A DNA stretch of 64,000 bases from Silurus meridionalis. Its lineage: Eukaryota > Chordata > Actinopteri > Siluriformes > Siluridae. A program made the translations under genes and the position numbers. Below are positions 44,986 to 56,910 of the stretch, piece by piece. The notes beneath the pieces are model-generated. The model saw nothing but the letters and a program-made list of their open reading frames with translations, was not told the origin of the DNA and ran no database searches. Each line of letters opens with the position of its first letter. Positions within the stretch are counted from its first letter, which is position 1. The stretch covers positions 7,718,501-7,782,500 of the forward strand of contig NC_060898.1 of the NCBI RefSeq assembly GCF_014805685.1, read 5' to 3'.

Positions 44986-47588
44986 TGGGTGCGTGCGTGC
45001 GTGCGTGTGTGTGTGTGGTCTTTTAATATAGGCAGAGATGTAACATTTCATAATATATTTCTCCTGATGGGTTTGAGCATGTTTACGAGCTAAAGGGTCT
45101 TTCAGTTCACTTGACCTTTTTGAGTGTCCCTTTCTCTTTTAAACAACTGTGCCATAGTAAGGGAGCGCTACCGTATCCCTACTGTGGATGAGATTCTCCA
45201 AGGTGTCAATGGATCAACCATATTCAGTAAGCTGGACTTAAAATGGAGCTACCACCAGCTGGAGCTTAGCCCTGAATCAAAAGAGATCACTACGTTTGCA
45301 GTGCACAACGGTGTGTATTGTTATAAAAGTCTTATTTTCGGTGTCTCTTCTGCCAACGAACAATACCAGCACGAGATTGCCAATGCCCTTGCAGGAATCG
45401 ACCGGGTAGAAAATATCTCAGATGATGTCATTGTTCATGCTGGTGATCAAGAAACTCATGAACAACGTTTACATATGGTGAGGGAAAGGCTGAGCGAATG
45501 TGGATTGACACTAAATCCTGAAAAGTGCCAGTTTAACATGAGCAAACTAATATTCATTGGAATCCTCTTGTCTGAAAAGGGAATCGGTCCCTTCAGAGAG
45601 AGCCAGAGCTGTAAGGGAGGAAAGAGAGCCAGAGACAGTATCAGAGGTCAAAAGCTTTTTAGGTCTAGTAGGCTACAGCAGCAGATTCATCCCGCAGTTG
45701 GCAAGGCTGTCAGAACCGCTGCAATGCTTGACGAAAAAGGAGATTCCTTTTGAGTTTGGACCAGAACAAAGACAAGAGTTCGGTGCGCTAAAAGATGAAT
45801 TGGCCAAAGCAGTCACATTAACATATTTTGATAAATATGCACCCAGGCTGGGATCTGTCTGAGTTCAGATCCAAAAAGGAGAGACAGTGCCAATATGCTT
45901 TGTGAGTCGCTGCCAAACAGACTGTGAGCATAGATATTCCCAGACAGAAAAAGAGGCCCTGTCGCTTATGTGGGCATGTGAGAGGTTACATGCTTACATT
46001 TATGGCTGAGAATTTGAGCTGGTTACTGAACACAAACCACTAAAAGCCATATACAGTCCCCCCTCAAAGCCCTGTGCCCACAAAGAATATTGGGTTCTTT
46101 GATTACAGCCCTACAATTTCAGAATCATGTACCTGCCTGGCAAGCAGAACATTATCCAAGATTGTTGGGGGAAACATCAAAGACTGAGATACATGTACAT
46201 AAGTCAGAAGAATACGTCAGGTTTATTGCAGTTAGTGTGATGCCTAATGCTTTGACCACCAGAGAGGTAGAGGAGGACTCTGAGAGTGACTCAGAATAAA
46301 AAAAATTACATCTTGCAATTACCAAGAAGTGCTGTATTGGTCATTTGGTCCTCAGTGGAACACGCATAGTGTTAACATAAGGGTTGCCCCTCTCCCCTCT
46401 GTGGATCTTCCCACTTCGTCCAGGCCTGCTTCTGAATAGTGTTCTCTTCGACTGGAGGCCACTCTGTGCAGCTTGGGACGGTTTCTCATCAACGCCTTGG
46501 GTGGTTCCATGAAATTCCGGAGTAAGAACGGGCGCTTTTGAGGATGGATTGGACTGTAGTTAATGTCAACAGTTTGCTACATCGACTCAGGACTACTTTT
46601 TGCTTCTGATCATCATCACTGTAACCCACAACATCTTATATCTGCTATAAATGGACATTCGGTGCAACCCAGATGAGGATGGGTTCCTTCTTAAGTCTGC
46701 TTCCTCTCAAGGTTTCTTCCTTATGCCAAACTTACTTATAAAGAACATATTCACTTTTAATCACCACATTATCTGTGTAAAGCTGTTTGAGACAATGTTC
46801 ATTGTTAAAAGCGCAATACAAATAAAAATTAATTGAATTGAATTGAAGTACAACCTAGGGCATTGGCACTCGCACACGAAGGACATTTAGGAATTGTGGG
46901 CACTAAACAACATCTCCGGTCCAAAGTGTGGTGGCCAATTATGGATAAAGCAGCAGAAAGGTACTGCAATTCATGTCATGGGTGCCGGGTAGTGTCCAGG
47001 CCCGATGCACCTAAACCACTAAGACCCACACCACTGTCAGATGGACCCTGGCAAGATGTAGCCATAGACTTGTTAAGCCCAGTCCTGACTGGTTACTCAA
47101 TACTTGTTGTGGTTGACTATTATAGTCACTAATATGAGATACTGATGTTGACAATATCTGGCAAAATCATAGACATTCTGCAGTCTATATTTAGTAGACA
47201 TGGCCTGCTCTTCACATGTAGGTCAGACCAAGGACCTCAGTTCAAGTCTAAATAGTTTTGTGTGTTGTTACCAATATCCGACGGTAGAGGGTGCTGGCGC
47301 AAGTAAAGAAAAGGCATTTGAGTAGCAAGTAAAGAAAAAGTGATGGTGCTTGGAGAACGCACAGGTGTGTGTTTGTGTAGTCATTTTAATAAAGGCAGAG
47401 ATGTAACATTTCGTAATATATTTCAGCTTAGAATAATTTGTCTTATTTCCCAAATTCCTTTTTTTTTTTTTACTTTTTCCTTCATGTATAGATGTAACAT
47501 TCCTCCTATTTCTGAGAAGTATGCAGTAGATGTAGGAAGTAAGACTCATCTGGTTACCATCAACCCAAGCATCATCACAGAGAGGTAA

Positions 47589-47630
<42 letters not shown>

Positions 47631-47747
47631 GCGTGCGTGCGTGCGTGCAGGGGAGGCTGGAACGTATATTTGTCTATATTGATCCATATATTTAAACCAA
47701 TATATGAAGCTTTATTTCTGAGTGTGATTAGGACTTGACTCATAATC

Positions 47748-47815
<68 letters not shown>

Positions 47816-47841
47816 ATGTACACAAATGCATTTGCTAATAT

Positions 47842-47880
<39 letters not shown>

Positions 47881-48398
47881 ATCACTCACAAACCAATTTA
47901 CTCAAAAAAAAAACCATACACACAAACAGGTTCCAGAAACTGGAGAAGTGGCGACGGCCATTCTATGATGTCCTGGCAAGCTACGAAAATGCATCTGTAG
48001 TGCTGCCAGCCTTTTATAATGCACGCAATACTGATGTGTCCTTTCGTGTCAAGTATGCACTGGATGACTTTGGTGCCTCCACTGCACGTGGTGTTTTCTT
48101 CTTCCACCCACAGTACCTCCTGGGTGCCCAGCGTTTTTGGGCAGCGCAGGGTATCCGTGCCAAACGCTTAAGCAGTGGCCTTATGCTGGCCACAGCAGCA
48201 CTTGAACTGTGCCAGGAAGTGCACCTCTACGGTTTCTGGGCATTCCCTATGAACCCAGCAGGCATATTTGTTACGCACCACTACTACGACAACGTCAAAC
48301 CACGCCCGGGCTTCCATGCCATGCCGCACGAGATCTTCAACTTCCTGCACATGCATGCCCGTGGAATCCTGCATGTGCATACGGGGGAGTGCAGGTGA
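29913..48398 (+). CDS. st8sia5: alpha-2,8-sialyltransferase 8E (ganglioside-type)
   Basis: Golgi type II membrane enzyme that adds alpha-2,8-linked sialic acid from CMP-sialic acid to gangliosides; known mainly from brain. Coding exons: 29913-30043, 37776-37868, 38198-38284, 38784-38928, 39227-39339, 47492-47584 and 47930-48398, plus cassette 35217-35327. Joined without the cassette they give 376 codons and a stop, the length of the human enzyme. The start [16 protein letters not shown] aligns with the human N terminus and has A at -3 and G at +4. Residues 17-37 are the membrane anchor. Sialylmotif L begins near Cys164 (CAVIGNGG), motif S spans 302-324, motif III is HYYD (338-341) and motif VS is His350-x4-Glu355. 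Cys164 and Cys315 would form the family disulfide. Asn56 and Asn241 are sequons. All catalytic motifs are intact. Confidence 0.97.
30044..35216 (+). other. st8sia5: st8sia5 intron before the cassette exon
   Basis: About 5.2 kb, low in repeats: only a short (TG)n array at 30906-30929 and A-rich runs. No coding segment with splice support was seen. The low repeat load compared with flanking DNA may reflect regulatory content. Confidence 0.6.
35217..35327 (+). CDS. st8sia5: st8sia5 cassette exon lengthening the stem
   Basis: A 111-bp segment between CTCACTAG and GTACAA, with entry and exit phase 2, so it can be included or skipped without changing frame. It replaces the Arg codon at the exon 1-2 junction by Ser and adds 37 residues containing [20 protein letters not shown] and ARIGRK. 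Stem-length isoforms are known for mammalian ST8SIA5. NWS gives an extra N-glycosylation sequon. Confidence 0.78.
35773..35835. repeat. perfect hairpin beside an AT array
   Basis: Arms 35773-35794 and 35814-35835 are exact inverted copies of 22 bp. The pairing continues inward through one T-G and three C-G pairs, leaving an 11-base loop. Confidence 0.9.
35838..35909. repeat. (AT)n microsatellite
   Basis: About 72 bp of AT abutting the hairpin. Confidence 0.96.
36025..36203. mobile_element. piggyBac-like non-autonomous element end (tentative)
   Basis: The right end reads cacaagggttaa, i.e. TTAACCCTTGTG on the minus strand, the form of piggyBac termini at TTAA targets. The inner phrases ccattctgacctga (about 36170) and ctcaggtcagaatgaa (about 36032, and again near 35950) are inverted or direct copies. 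The left limit is uncertain. Confidence 0.4.
36236..36780. other. pyrimidine-rich unique segment in st8sia5 intron
   Basis: A stretch of mostly unique, C/T-rich sequence that stands out from the AT-rich surroundings. Frames of 62-82 codons occur, but none has splice support or a recognisable domain. Confidence 0.4.
37776..37868 (+). CDS. st8sia5: st8sia5 exon 2: stem
   Basis: A 93-bp exon encoding [20 protein letters not shown] and [10 protein letters not shown], with the NTT sequon (Asn56) and Cys60. Acceptor CTGGCAG, donor GTGAGT. Confidence 0.95.
38125..38179. repeat. (TG)n microsatellite just upstream of st8sia5 exon 3
   Basis: About 54 bp of TG continuing into gtgggtgggtg, ending about 10 bp before the exon acceptor. 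Confidence 0.95.
38198..38284 (+). CDS. st8sia5: st8sia5 exon 3
   Basis: An 87-bp exon immediately after a (TG)n tract, encoding [20 protein letters not shown] and NKEETSNF. The polypyrimidine tract is unusual because the acceptor follows the purine/pyrimidine repeat (tgtgttag). Donor GTATAT. Confidence 0.93.
38335..38728 (+). mobile_element. mariner-type MITE with TIRs and TA target duplication
   Basis: The ends CACTATATGGACAAAAA and its inverted partner (TTTTTGTCCATACAGTG) are flanked by TA on both sides. Inside is a deletion relic of a Tc1/mariner frame (ttccagcatgatgatgcccc, gtgcacaa, tggcctgctatagagctctg). The size is 394 bp. It lies in the st8sia5 intron between exons 3 and 4. Confidence 0.85.
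38784..38928 (+). CDS. st8sia5: st8sia5 exon 4
   Basis: A 145-bp exon encoding [35 protein letters not shown] and [13 protein letters not shown]. Acceptor AAATAG, donor GTTGGT (weak). It ends in phase 0. Confidence 0.94.
38983..39066. repeat. (CA)n and (GA)n arrays
   Basis: CA from about 38983 to 39027, then GA from about 39039 to 39066, within the st8sia5 intron. Confidence 0.93.
39227..39339 (+). CDS. st8sia5: st8sia5 exon 5: sialylmotif L
   Basis: A 113-bp exon encoding [20 protein letters not shown] and [15 protein letters not shown], the CMP-sialic-acid binding motif. Acceptor TCCTTTAG, donor GTAAGA. Confidence 0.97.
39770..40370 (+). mobile_element. Tc1/mariner-type relic
   Basis: Plus-strand phrases gactgggttacagcatctct, caatgctcactgatgcatat and aaagacgttaatgctggct correspond to the HTH and linker part of a Tc1/mariner transposase (LIDAxGERRLA, EEVNAG). 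It ends with a worn ...SPIKNL.. catalytic block near 40290. Another copy begins at 63890. Confidence 0.6.
40535..40683. repeat. foldback repeat with about 29-bp arms
   Basis: tcattcgttcttttgtca (about 40546) and tgacaaaagaacaaatga (about 40655) are inverted copies, extended outward by tctggtc and gaccaga. About 90 bp separates the arms. It is probably a small MITE. Confidence 0.65.
40950..41040. repeat. (TG)n microsatellite
   Basis: About 90 bp, interrupted by tgcgcg near 41025. Confidence 0.95.
41675..41842 (+). mobile_element. tRNA-derived SINE
   Basis: A tRNA-like head with ctcattggttaagac (A-box region) and aagttcaaatccc (B box at 41718-41730), followed by the core gctgccactgctgggtcc, ttgagcaaggcccttaaccc and the 3' end aagtcgctctggatatggga. 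Fragments of the same family lie at 7385, 20775 and 25746. Confidence 0.82.
43606..43650 (-). mobile_element. RTE-type LINE/SINE 3' tail, antisense
   Basis: The minus strand reads gatgatccgctgttgcggcc and cctaatgggagcagccgaag, the same tail as at 44500-44530 and 16770-16800, ending in GAA repeats. Confidence 0.7.
43705..43905 (-). mobile_element. mariner-type MITE fragment, antisense
   Basis: Contains the phrases ttttggagcaaggctttggg, attcagccacgaaaccatta and gtgaggtcaggcactgatgt of the family also seen at 3375-3730. Confidence 0.65.
44080..44530 (+). mobile_element. RTE-type LINE, C-terminal end and 3' tail
   Basis: A frame from about 44100 reads [40 protein letters not shown] and [10 protein letters not shown], the C-terminal region after reverse transcriptase in RTE-type LINEs. 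A stop and frameshift follow, then RKRGRPRRR in another frame, then the tail gatgatccgctgtggcgacc. It is 5'-truncated, as is usual for LINEs. Confidence 0.8.
44846..45062 (+). repeat. left LTR-like repeat of gypsy element
   Basis: Starts TGTGGTCGTTACCAGTATCC and ends near ataatatatttct. It shares ordered blocks with 47261-47425: gttaccaNtatccg, tagagggtgctgg, agtgatggtgcttgg, cacaggtgtgtg, ggcagagatgtaacatttc. An expanded TG/CGTG tract makes this copy longer. Confidence 0.7.
45124..46290 (+). pseudogene. gypsy pol fragment: reverse transcriptase and RNase H
   Basis: The first frame (45124-45753) covers the RT palm and then leaves the protein-like reading near 45590, where the next frame (45557-45862) takes over with the RNase H connection. 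Further stops at 45860 and about 46006 break RNase H. The RT start is preceded by only about 60 bp after the left LTR, so all upstream genes are deleted. Confidence 0.85.
46300..46846 (+). mobile_element. non-LTR retrotransposon 3' end nested in gypsy element
   Basis: The 3' part has gatgaggatgggttccttct, cctctcaaggtttcttcctt, gtttgagacaatgttcattg and ends in attgaattgaattgaag repeats, a widespread fish non-LTR tail. It separates the RNase H and integrase parts of the gypsy element, so it inserted later. The 5' limit is approximate. Confidence 0.65.
46847..47150 (+). pseudogene. gypsy integrase N-terminal fragment
   Basis: Encodes [20 protein letters not shown] with the His-His-Cys-Cys zinc residues (HEGHLG ... 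CNSCHGC) and the beginning of the catalytic core ([13 protein letters not shown]). A TAA ends the frame at 47130-47132 after VVDYYSH. Confidence 0.85.
47261..47425 (+). repeat. right LTR-like repeat of gypsy element
   Basis: TGTGTTGTTACCAATATCCG to gtaatatatttca. It is shorter than the left copy because the TG tract is not expanded, and differs from it by scattered substitutions and small indels, so the insertion is not recent. Confidence 0.7.
47492..47584 (+). CDS. st8sia5: st8sia5 exon 6: end of sialylmotif L region
   Basis: A 93-bp exon encoding [20 protein letters not shown] and [10 protein letters not shown]. It lies only 66 bp after the right LTR-like repeat of a gypsy element. Acceptor ATGTATAG, donor GTAAGC. 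Confidence 0.96.
47593..47650. repeat. (TG)n with CGTG tail
   Basis: TG repeats followed by gcgtgcgtgcgtgcgtgc, just after the st8sia5 exon 6 donor. Confidence 0.93.
47749..47874. repeat. (AT)n and (CT)n arrays in st8sia5 intron 6
   Basis: AT 47749-47811 and CT 47845-47874. Together with the TG array they fill much of this 345-bp intron. The CT run can serve as part of the polypyrimidine tract. Confidence 0.95.
47930..48398 (+). CDS. st8sia5: st8sia5 last exon: sialylmotifs S, III and VS
   Basis: A 469-bp exon with [15 protein letters not shown], the motif S core [40 protein letters not shown] (motifs III and VS) and the end HVHTGECR. Stop TGA at 48396-48398. Acceptor CAAACAG. Confidence 0.97.
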
Positions 48399-49184
48399 TG
48401 GCATTCATCATTGAACCTGCCATTTGGTTAGCCAATCTTTTTTTTTCCAAGCAAGGCGCTTCCAGTTTAAAGTCAGTTGTGTCAAACTCAAAATGAGCTT
48501 CTGAGTGTGTTTGCATGTGAAAGACAATATTCTTCAGATGTGCTAGTCTGGTTTCCACTGAGATGACTTCTGATCCGGTTGAGTGAATTCAAGCCAGGGG
48601 TCGGATTTAGTGTCTGAAACACAATATCGTTGTCTTTAAGGGCAACTGTTTTGTTTCAAGCTATGTTTTTGATATAAATTACATCAAATTTGGTCTGTGC
48701 TGTCACTACCTGGTGCTTGTTTTGTGCAAGGTATTTTGTGCAGTTGTTTTTTTTTTTTTGTGAGAAACATCGAAACACTGGTTTTCTGACTATTTTGTGA
48801 AAGGGCCACATATCCTCAATAAGCCTAAATATGTCTCATGCCAACAGCAAAAATATTTATCACAGAAATATAAATTGCTTATTATTGTCATGAACAAAGT
48901 ATTAATAATTCATGTAAGTGCTTTTCTCTTCATTAGATACTTTTCCGAAACTGTAGACTGGTTGTAATAAAGTACATAGTCTCAAAGACAGAATTTTTTT
49001 TTGCATAGACAGAGACTTTTTTTCTTGACATAAAAAGCCAAAAATAGTCTAAGCCGCACTGTATTTACTTTGGCACTTGGGTGAACTAAACTAAATGAGT
49101 CTTGAACTGAAGGACCTTTTCATAGTGTTTGGACTGGATATGATAATGATGTGAATATATCATTTTATATATAGGAATAATAAA
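48399..49184 (+). terminator. st8sia5 3' UTR with candidate polyadenylation signals
   Basis: AATAAA occurs at 48966-48971 and 49179-49184. Without transcripts the real site is open; a longer UTR through the (AT)n array is also possible. Confidence 0.4.
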
Positions 49185-49303
49185 AACACAAATGTCATGA
49201 TCTCTTCTGTATAATTTATTCACAAGTGTCTACAAATGTATTAGCATAACAATGAGGGGATATAATCTCACTTTACAGTTGTTGGCTTTAAACAGTTAAA
49301 ATG

Positions 49304-52289
<2,986 letters not shown>

Positions 52290-54110
52290 ATCTTATCTAA
52301 CCAAACAATGCAACAATCCTTCTTACCTTCTCTATACTTCTCCATCAACATTCTCAAAGCAAATAATGCGTCTGTGGTGCTCTTCCTCGGCATAAAACCA
52401 TACTGTTGCTCACAGATGGTCACCTCTTCTCTCCACTACTCTTTCCCATAACTTCATGATGTGACTGATCAACATCATTTCCCTGTAGTTACTGCAGGAC
52501 TGCACATCTCCCTTATTCTTAAAGATCGGTACCAGCACACTCCTTCTCCATTCCTCATGCATCTTCTTACCTTCCAAAATCCTGTTAAACAATCTTGAAA
52601 AAACTTTACTGCCATCTTTTCTAAACATCTCCCTGCTTTTATGTCATCTGGTCCAACCGACTTTCCACTCTTCATCCTCTTAATCGCTGCTCTCACTTCC
52701 TCCTTACTAATCCTATCCACTTCCTGCTTCACCATCTCCACACCATCCAACCTTTTCTCTATCTCATTTTCCTCGCTCATCTTCTTAACACACTCTCCTC
52801 ACTAGTCAACACATTTCAATCGCCATCCTTTATTGCTCTAGCTTGCAGCACATCCTTCCCAGCTCGGTTCCTCTGCCTGGCCAATCGGTATAAATCCTTT
52901 TCTCCTTCCTTAGTGTTCAACTTCTCATACAGCTCCTCATATACCTTTTCCTTGGCTTTCGCCACATCCTGCTGCAGCATCTCCTTGTACTCCTGCCTAC
53001 TTTTCTCATCACTCTGTTGATCCCAATTCTGTTTTTCCAACCTCTTTCTCCTTATGCTTTTTTACACTACAGTATTCCTCCTTCAGTTTCCACCATCTTA
53101 TTTTTCTTTTAGTCTTCACTCTTCTCTTCTTCTTCACCTCCAAAACCATCCTACAGACCACCATCCGATGTTGTCTAGCTACTGTTCATTGTCAACACCT
53201 TACAGTCTCCAATCTCCTTCAGGTTGCATCTCCTACATAGAACATAGTCCACCTGTGTGCACCTTCCTCCACTCTTATACGTCACCCTATGATCCTCCTT
53301 CTTCCTAAAATAAGTGTTCACCACTGCAATTTCGATCCTTTTAGCAAAATCTACCACCATCTGCCCTTCCATATTCCTCTCCTTAAAGCCATACCTACCC
53401 ATCACCTCCTCATCACCTCTGTTCCCTTCACCTACATGCCCATTTAAATCTGCCCCAATCAGCAATTTAATTTCTAGGTACCCCTTCTACCACTCCATCT
53501 AACTCACTCCAGAATTTTTCCTTCTCTTCCATCTTACAACCGACTTGTGGAGCATAAGCACTGATGACAATTATCATCATGCCTTCAACTTCCAGCTTCA
53601 CGTTTATCACCCTATCTGAAACTCTCTTCACCTCCACTACACTTTTACTGTGCTCTTCCTTCAAGATCATCCCTTATATGAACCATGAAAGAACACCTCC
53701 AATGTATCTGACCTTACTCCCTTTCCACTTTGTCTCCTGAAAAATAATATATCTACCATTCTCCTCTCCATCATATCAGCTACCTCTCTCCCTTTACCAG
53801 TCATAGTACCAACATTTAAAGTACCAACCCTAACCTCCACTCTCCTCCACTTCTCTTTTTCCTGCTGTCTCTGTAGATGTCTTCCTCCTCTCCTTCTCCT
53901 CCTTCGGCCAACAGTAGCCCAATTTCCACCGGCACCCTGTTGGCTAATGATACCTGTATGAAACCTCCACCGATTTGGTATGAAATTCTCTTTCGTGATC
54001 TGCATATTTGATTTGGCACATGTTTTACGCTGGATGCCCTTCCTAATGCAACCCTCCCCATTTATCCAGGCTTGGGACCAGCACTAAGAGTGCACTGGCT
54101 TGTGCAACCC
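52290..54110 (-). mobile_element. RTE-type LINE, 5' two-thirds, broken
   Basis: Read on the minus strand from about 54110: a 5' region (gctggtcccaagcctggat, aggaagggcatccagcgt), then the apurinic-type endonuclease in pieces (VRVGTLNVGTMTGKGREVAD, IIVISAYAPQVG, GADLNGHVGEGNRG, VVNTYFRKKEDHRVTY), then the start of reverse transcriptase (EEVRAAIKRMKSGKSVGPDD). Frameshifts break it at least four times. The sequence stops near 52290 before the rest of RT, so the 3' end has been lost. Confidence 0.85.
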
Positions 54111-55133
54111 TAATGGCTGGGTTAGTTGACAGATCAAATATTCAGGTACATTTCCCTGTGATCTCCCAGATGAAGTTTAATTTTGAAGTAACCAACAGTT
54201 AAATGTTTAGCAGTTTGCGAACGACCCATAATTGTATATAATTTAGTTACTTGGTGTTTGGTAACAAAGGACCTCCTTTGCATCAGCAACACTGACTCAA
54301 TGTCAAACTAGCCATTCATAAGAAGGCAACTTTACTGTACTGTAAATGTACTGATGCACCCGTATTTATAGCAATTCGTTTCTAACTAATCATTTGATTA
54401 ATAATCATATATATAATAATATATTTTGTGTCAAGCAGTCATTAATGCAATGGTATGCAAAATCATGATCATACTAAACAGCTACTTCAATAAAGGAACA
54501 AAATATTTAGCAATCAAAAATTCAGTTATCAAATACTTGACACCTATTTGGAAGCTGGCAGCCTGCATGTTTCTTACCTTGATCACCTTTTTCCATATGG
54601 ATACATTTTCTGTTCTTATCTAAACAAGTATGGGCAAACTTCTGGTAGGAACCAATCAGAGACATTTTTATGATGTCATCATGTAAACTTACAAAATATT
54701 TGACAGATTTTTAAAACTACATAAATAGAAAGTATTTCGATAGGAATAGGAAGCCAGTTTCATCAACCCTATCAAGTACAAATGATAAAACCTTATTTTA
54801 TATTTGAAATATATGTATCATAAATACTGCCCATTCCTGATCAATGACTTCACATCCCAGTCAAAAACTGTTTAACCCCCTTCCATCAAGAAAGAGATAC
54901 AGGAACATACACACCCAAACCAGCACTGTTAGAACACTGTATAAACACTGAAGTTTTAAGTTTATTTCTATAGTGCTTTTCACAACTGTCTCGAAGCAGG
55001 TTTACAGTATGTAAAAAATATGGAAATGTTTTCTTTTTATATAGGTAAATTATGTGTATTTATTCCTTTAAACACTGTGTATAGCTTTTGTACAGTTATA
55101 TACAATGTACATACTATTTATTGTAAATTTTCA

Positions 55134-55214
<81 letters not shown>

Positions 55215-56000
55215 GAACTCTTTTTCTATACATATTGTGCCTCACATGATGTATATATTACATACATCCTGCTAACATTCATTTTAAATTTGGGAATTAT
55301 GGGACATTAGGACTTTCTTTCATTAAAACCTATTTATTTATTTATTTTAACAGTTGATATGCTTTCTATGTTCTATTGGAAATAAAAATGGGTTTATGAG
55401 CTTTGCAAATCATTGAATTTTTCTTTCACAGTGCCCCTTATAATCATATAAAAAAATACATATTGATTTGATCTGACTGGACTCAATGTGTGTGTGTGTT
55501 TCAGTAAAGCTATCCATGCCTACTGAATAATGAAAAATTTTAAGCCCATCCCCTCTCCTCCCTTTACACACACATACTCTGTCTCTTTCTATCCCCCCCC
55601 TCTATCTCTACATGCCTCTCAATTTTCACTAGCTCACCCCATGTTGTAACACATTTATGTAGAAATAACAGGTGCTTTTGGCTGACATTATGATAATAAT
55701 GTGTAGCATAAACATAGAATGAAAAGAAAAGATTATTCAGAAACGAGACATTCTGATGAAGTGTATGCTCTTTACGTCAGCATACACTTATACAGAATAT
55801 TTATTCATTCTTATATGCATACAATAAAAATGTAATTTATTTTGTATGAGATTTTGAGAAAAGAATAGCATTGTCTTCATGAAGACCAAACAAAAAGTAA
55901 AAAATAATAATTTTATATGTATATGATAGAGGAGTGTCTTGGGGCTATAGCAAATAATTTGATGGCTACAAGGTCATGTGACCTATTACCCATCCAGTAA
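54111..56000. other. intergenic between LINE and loxhd1
   Basis: Holds a (TA)n array (55134-55211) and a C/T-rich patch near 55550-55620. No gene was seen. Confidence 0.6.
55134..55211. repeat. (TA)n microsatellite
   Basis: About 76 bp of pure TA. Confidence 0.97.
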
Positions 56001-56156
56001 TTATTCAGGAACTCCACACCACACTGCAAGATCAGTAACAAGCTCCGTACTGAGGCTGAGTTCCAGCTGCACCTTTGCACCTGGGGTCAGGCGGCGTCAC
56101 CCAACACCACTGAAACAGACGAGGAAACACTCTTCATGCTGCTAGATGAATAAAAG

Positions 56157-56910
56157 ATGCCTGTAAGAGTGAAAAAAAGGTCCGAAACTGAAGAAAGGGA
56201 TGATGGAACTGAAGAGAAGAAGCCAAAGGTGAAAGGAAAGAGTGGGACTGCTGCCAGCCAAGATGAACCAGACAGTGAAAAGAAACAGAAAAGATCCAAA
56301 AGCTCAGCAGACAAGGGGGAGGAGAGGAGTGATAAAGTGCAGAAAAAGGGTAGAACATATGAGAAGATAAAGACGAAAAAGAAAAACAAAGGAGAGGAAG
56401 ACGTAAAGAAGGATGCTGAAGCATTAAATGGAGATGAGGATGGTGATGAGCAAAACAACAATGAACCAGTCAAAAAAGAAAAGCAGAAAAAAGAGAAACC
56501 TTCAGCAGTGGAAGATGGTGAGGAGGTGAATAAAGTAAAAGAAAAAGAAGAAGAAAAATAAAAGAAAGAGACAGAAAGTGAGGTGGCAGCAGAAGCTGTA
56601 GAAGGCGAGGAAGAGGACAACATGGAAAGAAAGAGTAAAGACGGGAAAAAGAAGAAGAAGTCTGTGGAGGAGGCTGAGGAAGACGAGGAAGTCCAGGAGG
56701 AAGAGACAGAAGAGGAAGAGGAGAATAAAAACAAAAAGAAAAAGGATAAAAAGAAGAAGAAGGGTTCAGAAAGCGATGATGAGAAGAAAGGGAGGAAAGG
56801 AAAGAAAAAGAACAAGCAGTTGGACTACTCTGAGATCTACCAGCAGGAAATTGTGAATTATCAAACAGAGGACTCAGATGGGTATGAAGATGAATACTAT
56901 AAGAAAAAAG
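56157..56910 (+). CDS. loxhd1: loxhd1 first coding exon: Lys/Glu-rich N terminus with in-frame TAA
   Basis: The ATG at 56157 (A at -3, in-frame stop just upstream at 56151) opens 134 codons very rich in Lys, Glu and Ser, then TAA at 56559-56561. The same frame continues with the same composition ([32 protein letters not shown]) to the conserved [15 protein letters not shown] and the donor after 56910. Either translation starts at the ATG at 56622, giving a 96-codon first exon, or the TAA is a nonsense change or sequencing error in one longer exon. The second ATG context is also fair (A at -3, G at +4). The conserved end of the exon is certain; the start is not. Confidence 0.7.

Larger units (their letters stand above)
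44846..47425 (+). mobile_element. Ty3/gypsy-type LTR retrotransposon, defective
   Basis: Between two LTR-like repeats lie pol remains in the right order: reverse transcriptase (45160-45590) with [15 protein letters not shown], the active-site strand NISDDVIV and [11 protein letters not shown]; a frameshift near 45590; RT thumb/RNase H start ([20 protein letters not shown], from about 45638); RNase H pieces to about 46290; a nested non-LTR insertion (46300-46846); then the integrase H2C2 zinc region ([20 protein letters not shown] ... CNSCHGC). Gag, protease and most of integrase are absent. It shows several stops and cannot move by itself. Confidence 0.85.
39340..47491 (+). other. st8sia5: large st8sia5 intron (8.15 kb) rich in mobile elements
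   Basis: The intron between the sialylmotif L exon and exon 6 contains, in order: a Tc1-type relic (39770-40370), a foldback (40535-40683), a (TG)n array (40950-41040), a SINE (41675-41842), a LINE tail (43606-43650), a MITE fragment (43705-43905), an RTE-type LINE end (44080-44530) and a gypsy retrotransposon (44846-47425). The stretch 41843-43600 shows no named feature. Confidence 0.8.

Noticed and set aside
47826..47929. Upstream start of the long frame that includes the last st8sia5 exon
   Set aside because: The part before 47930 is intron (CT array and polypyrimidine tract). The acceptor at 47928-47929 restores the conserved reading.
56087..56815. 242-codon open frame on the minus strand, rich in Ser and Phe
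   Set aside because: It is the mirror of the Lys/Glu-rich loxhd1 exon (AAG/GAA codons read backwards as CTT/TTC) and has no domain.
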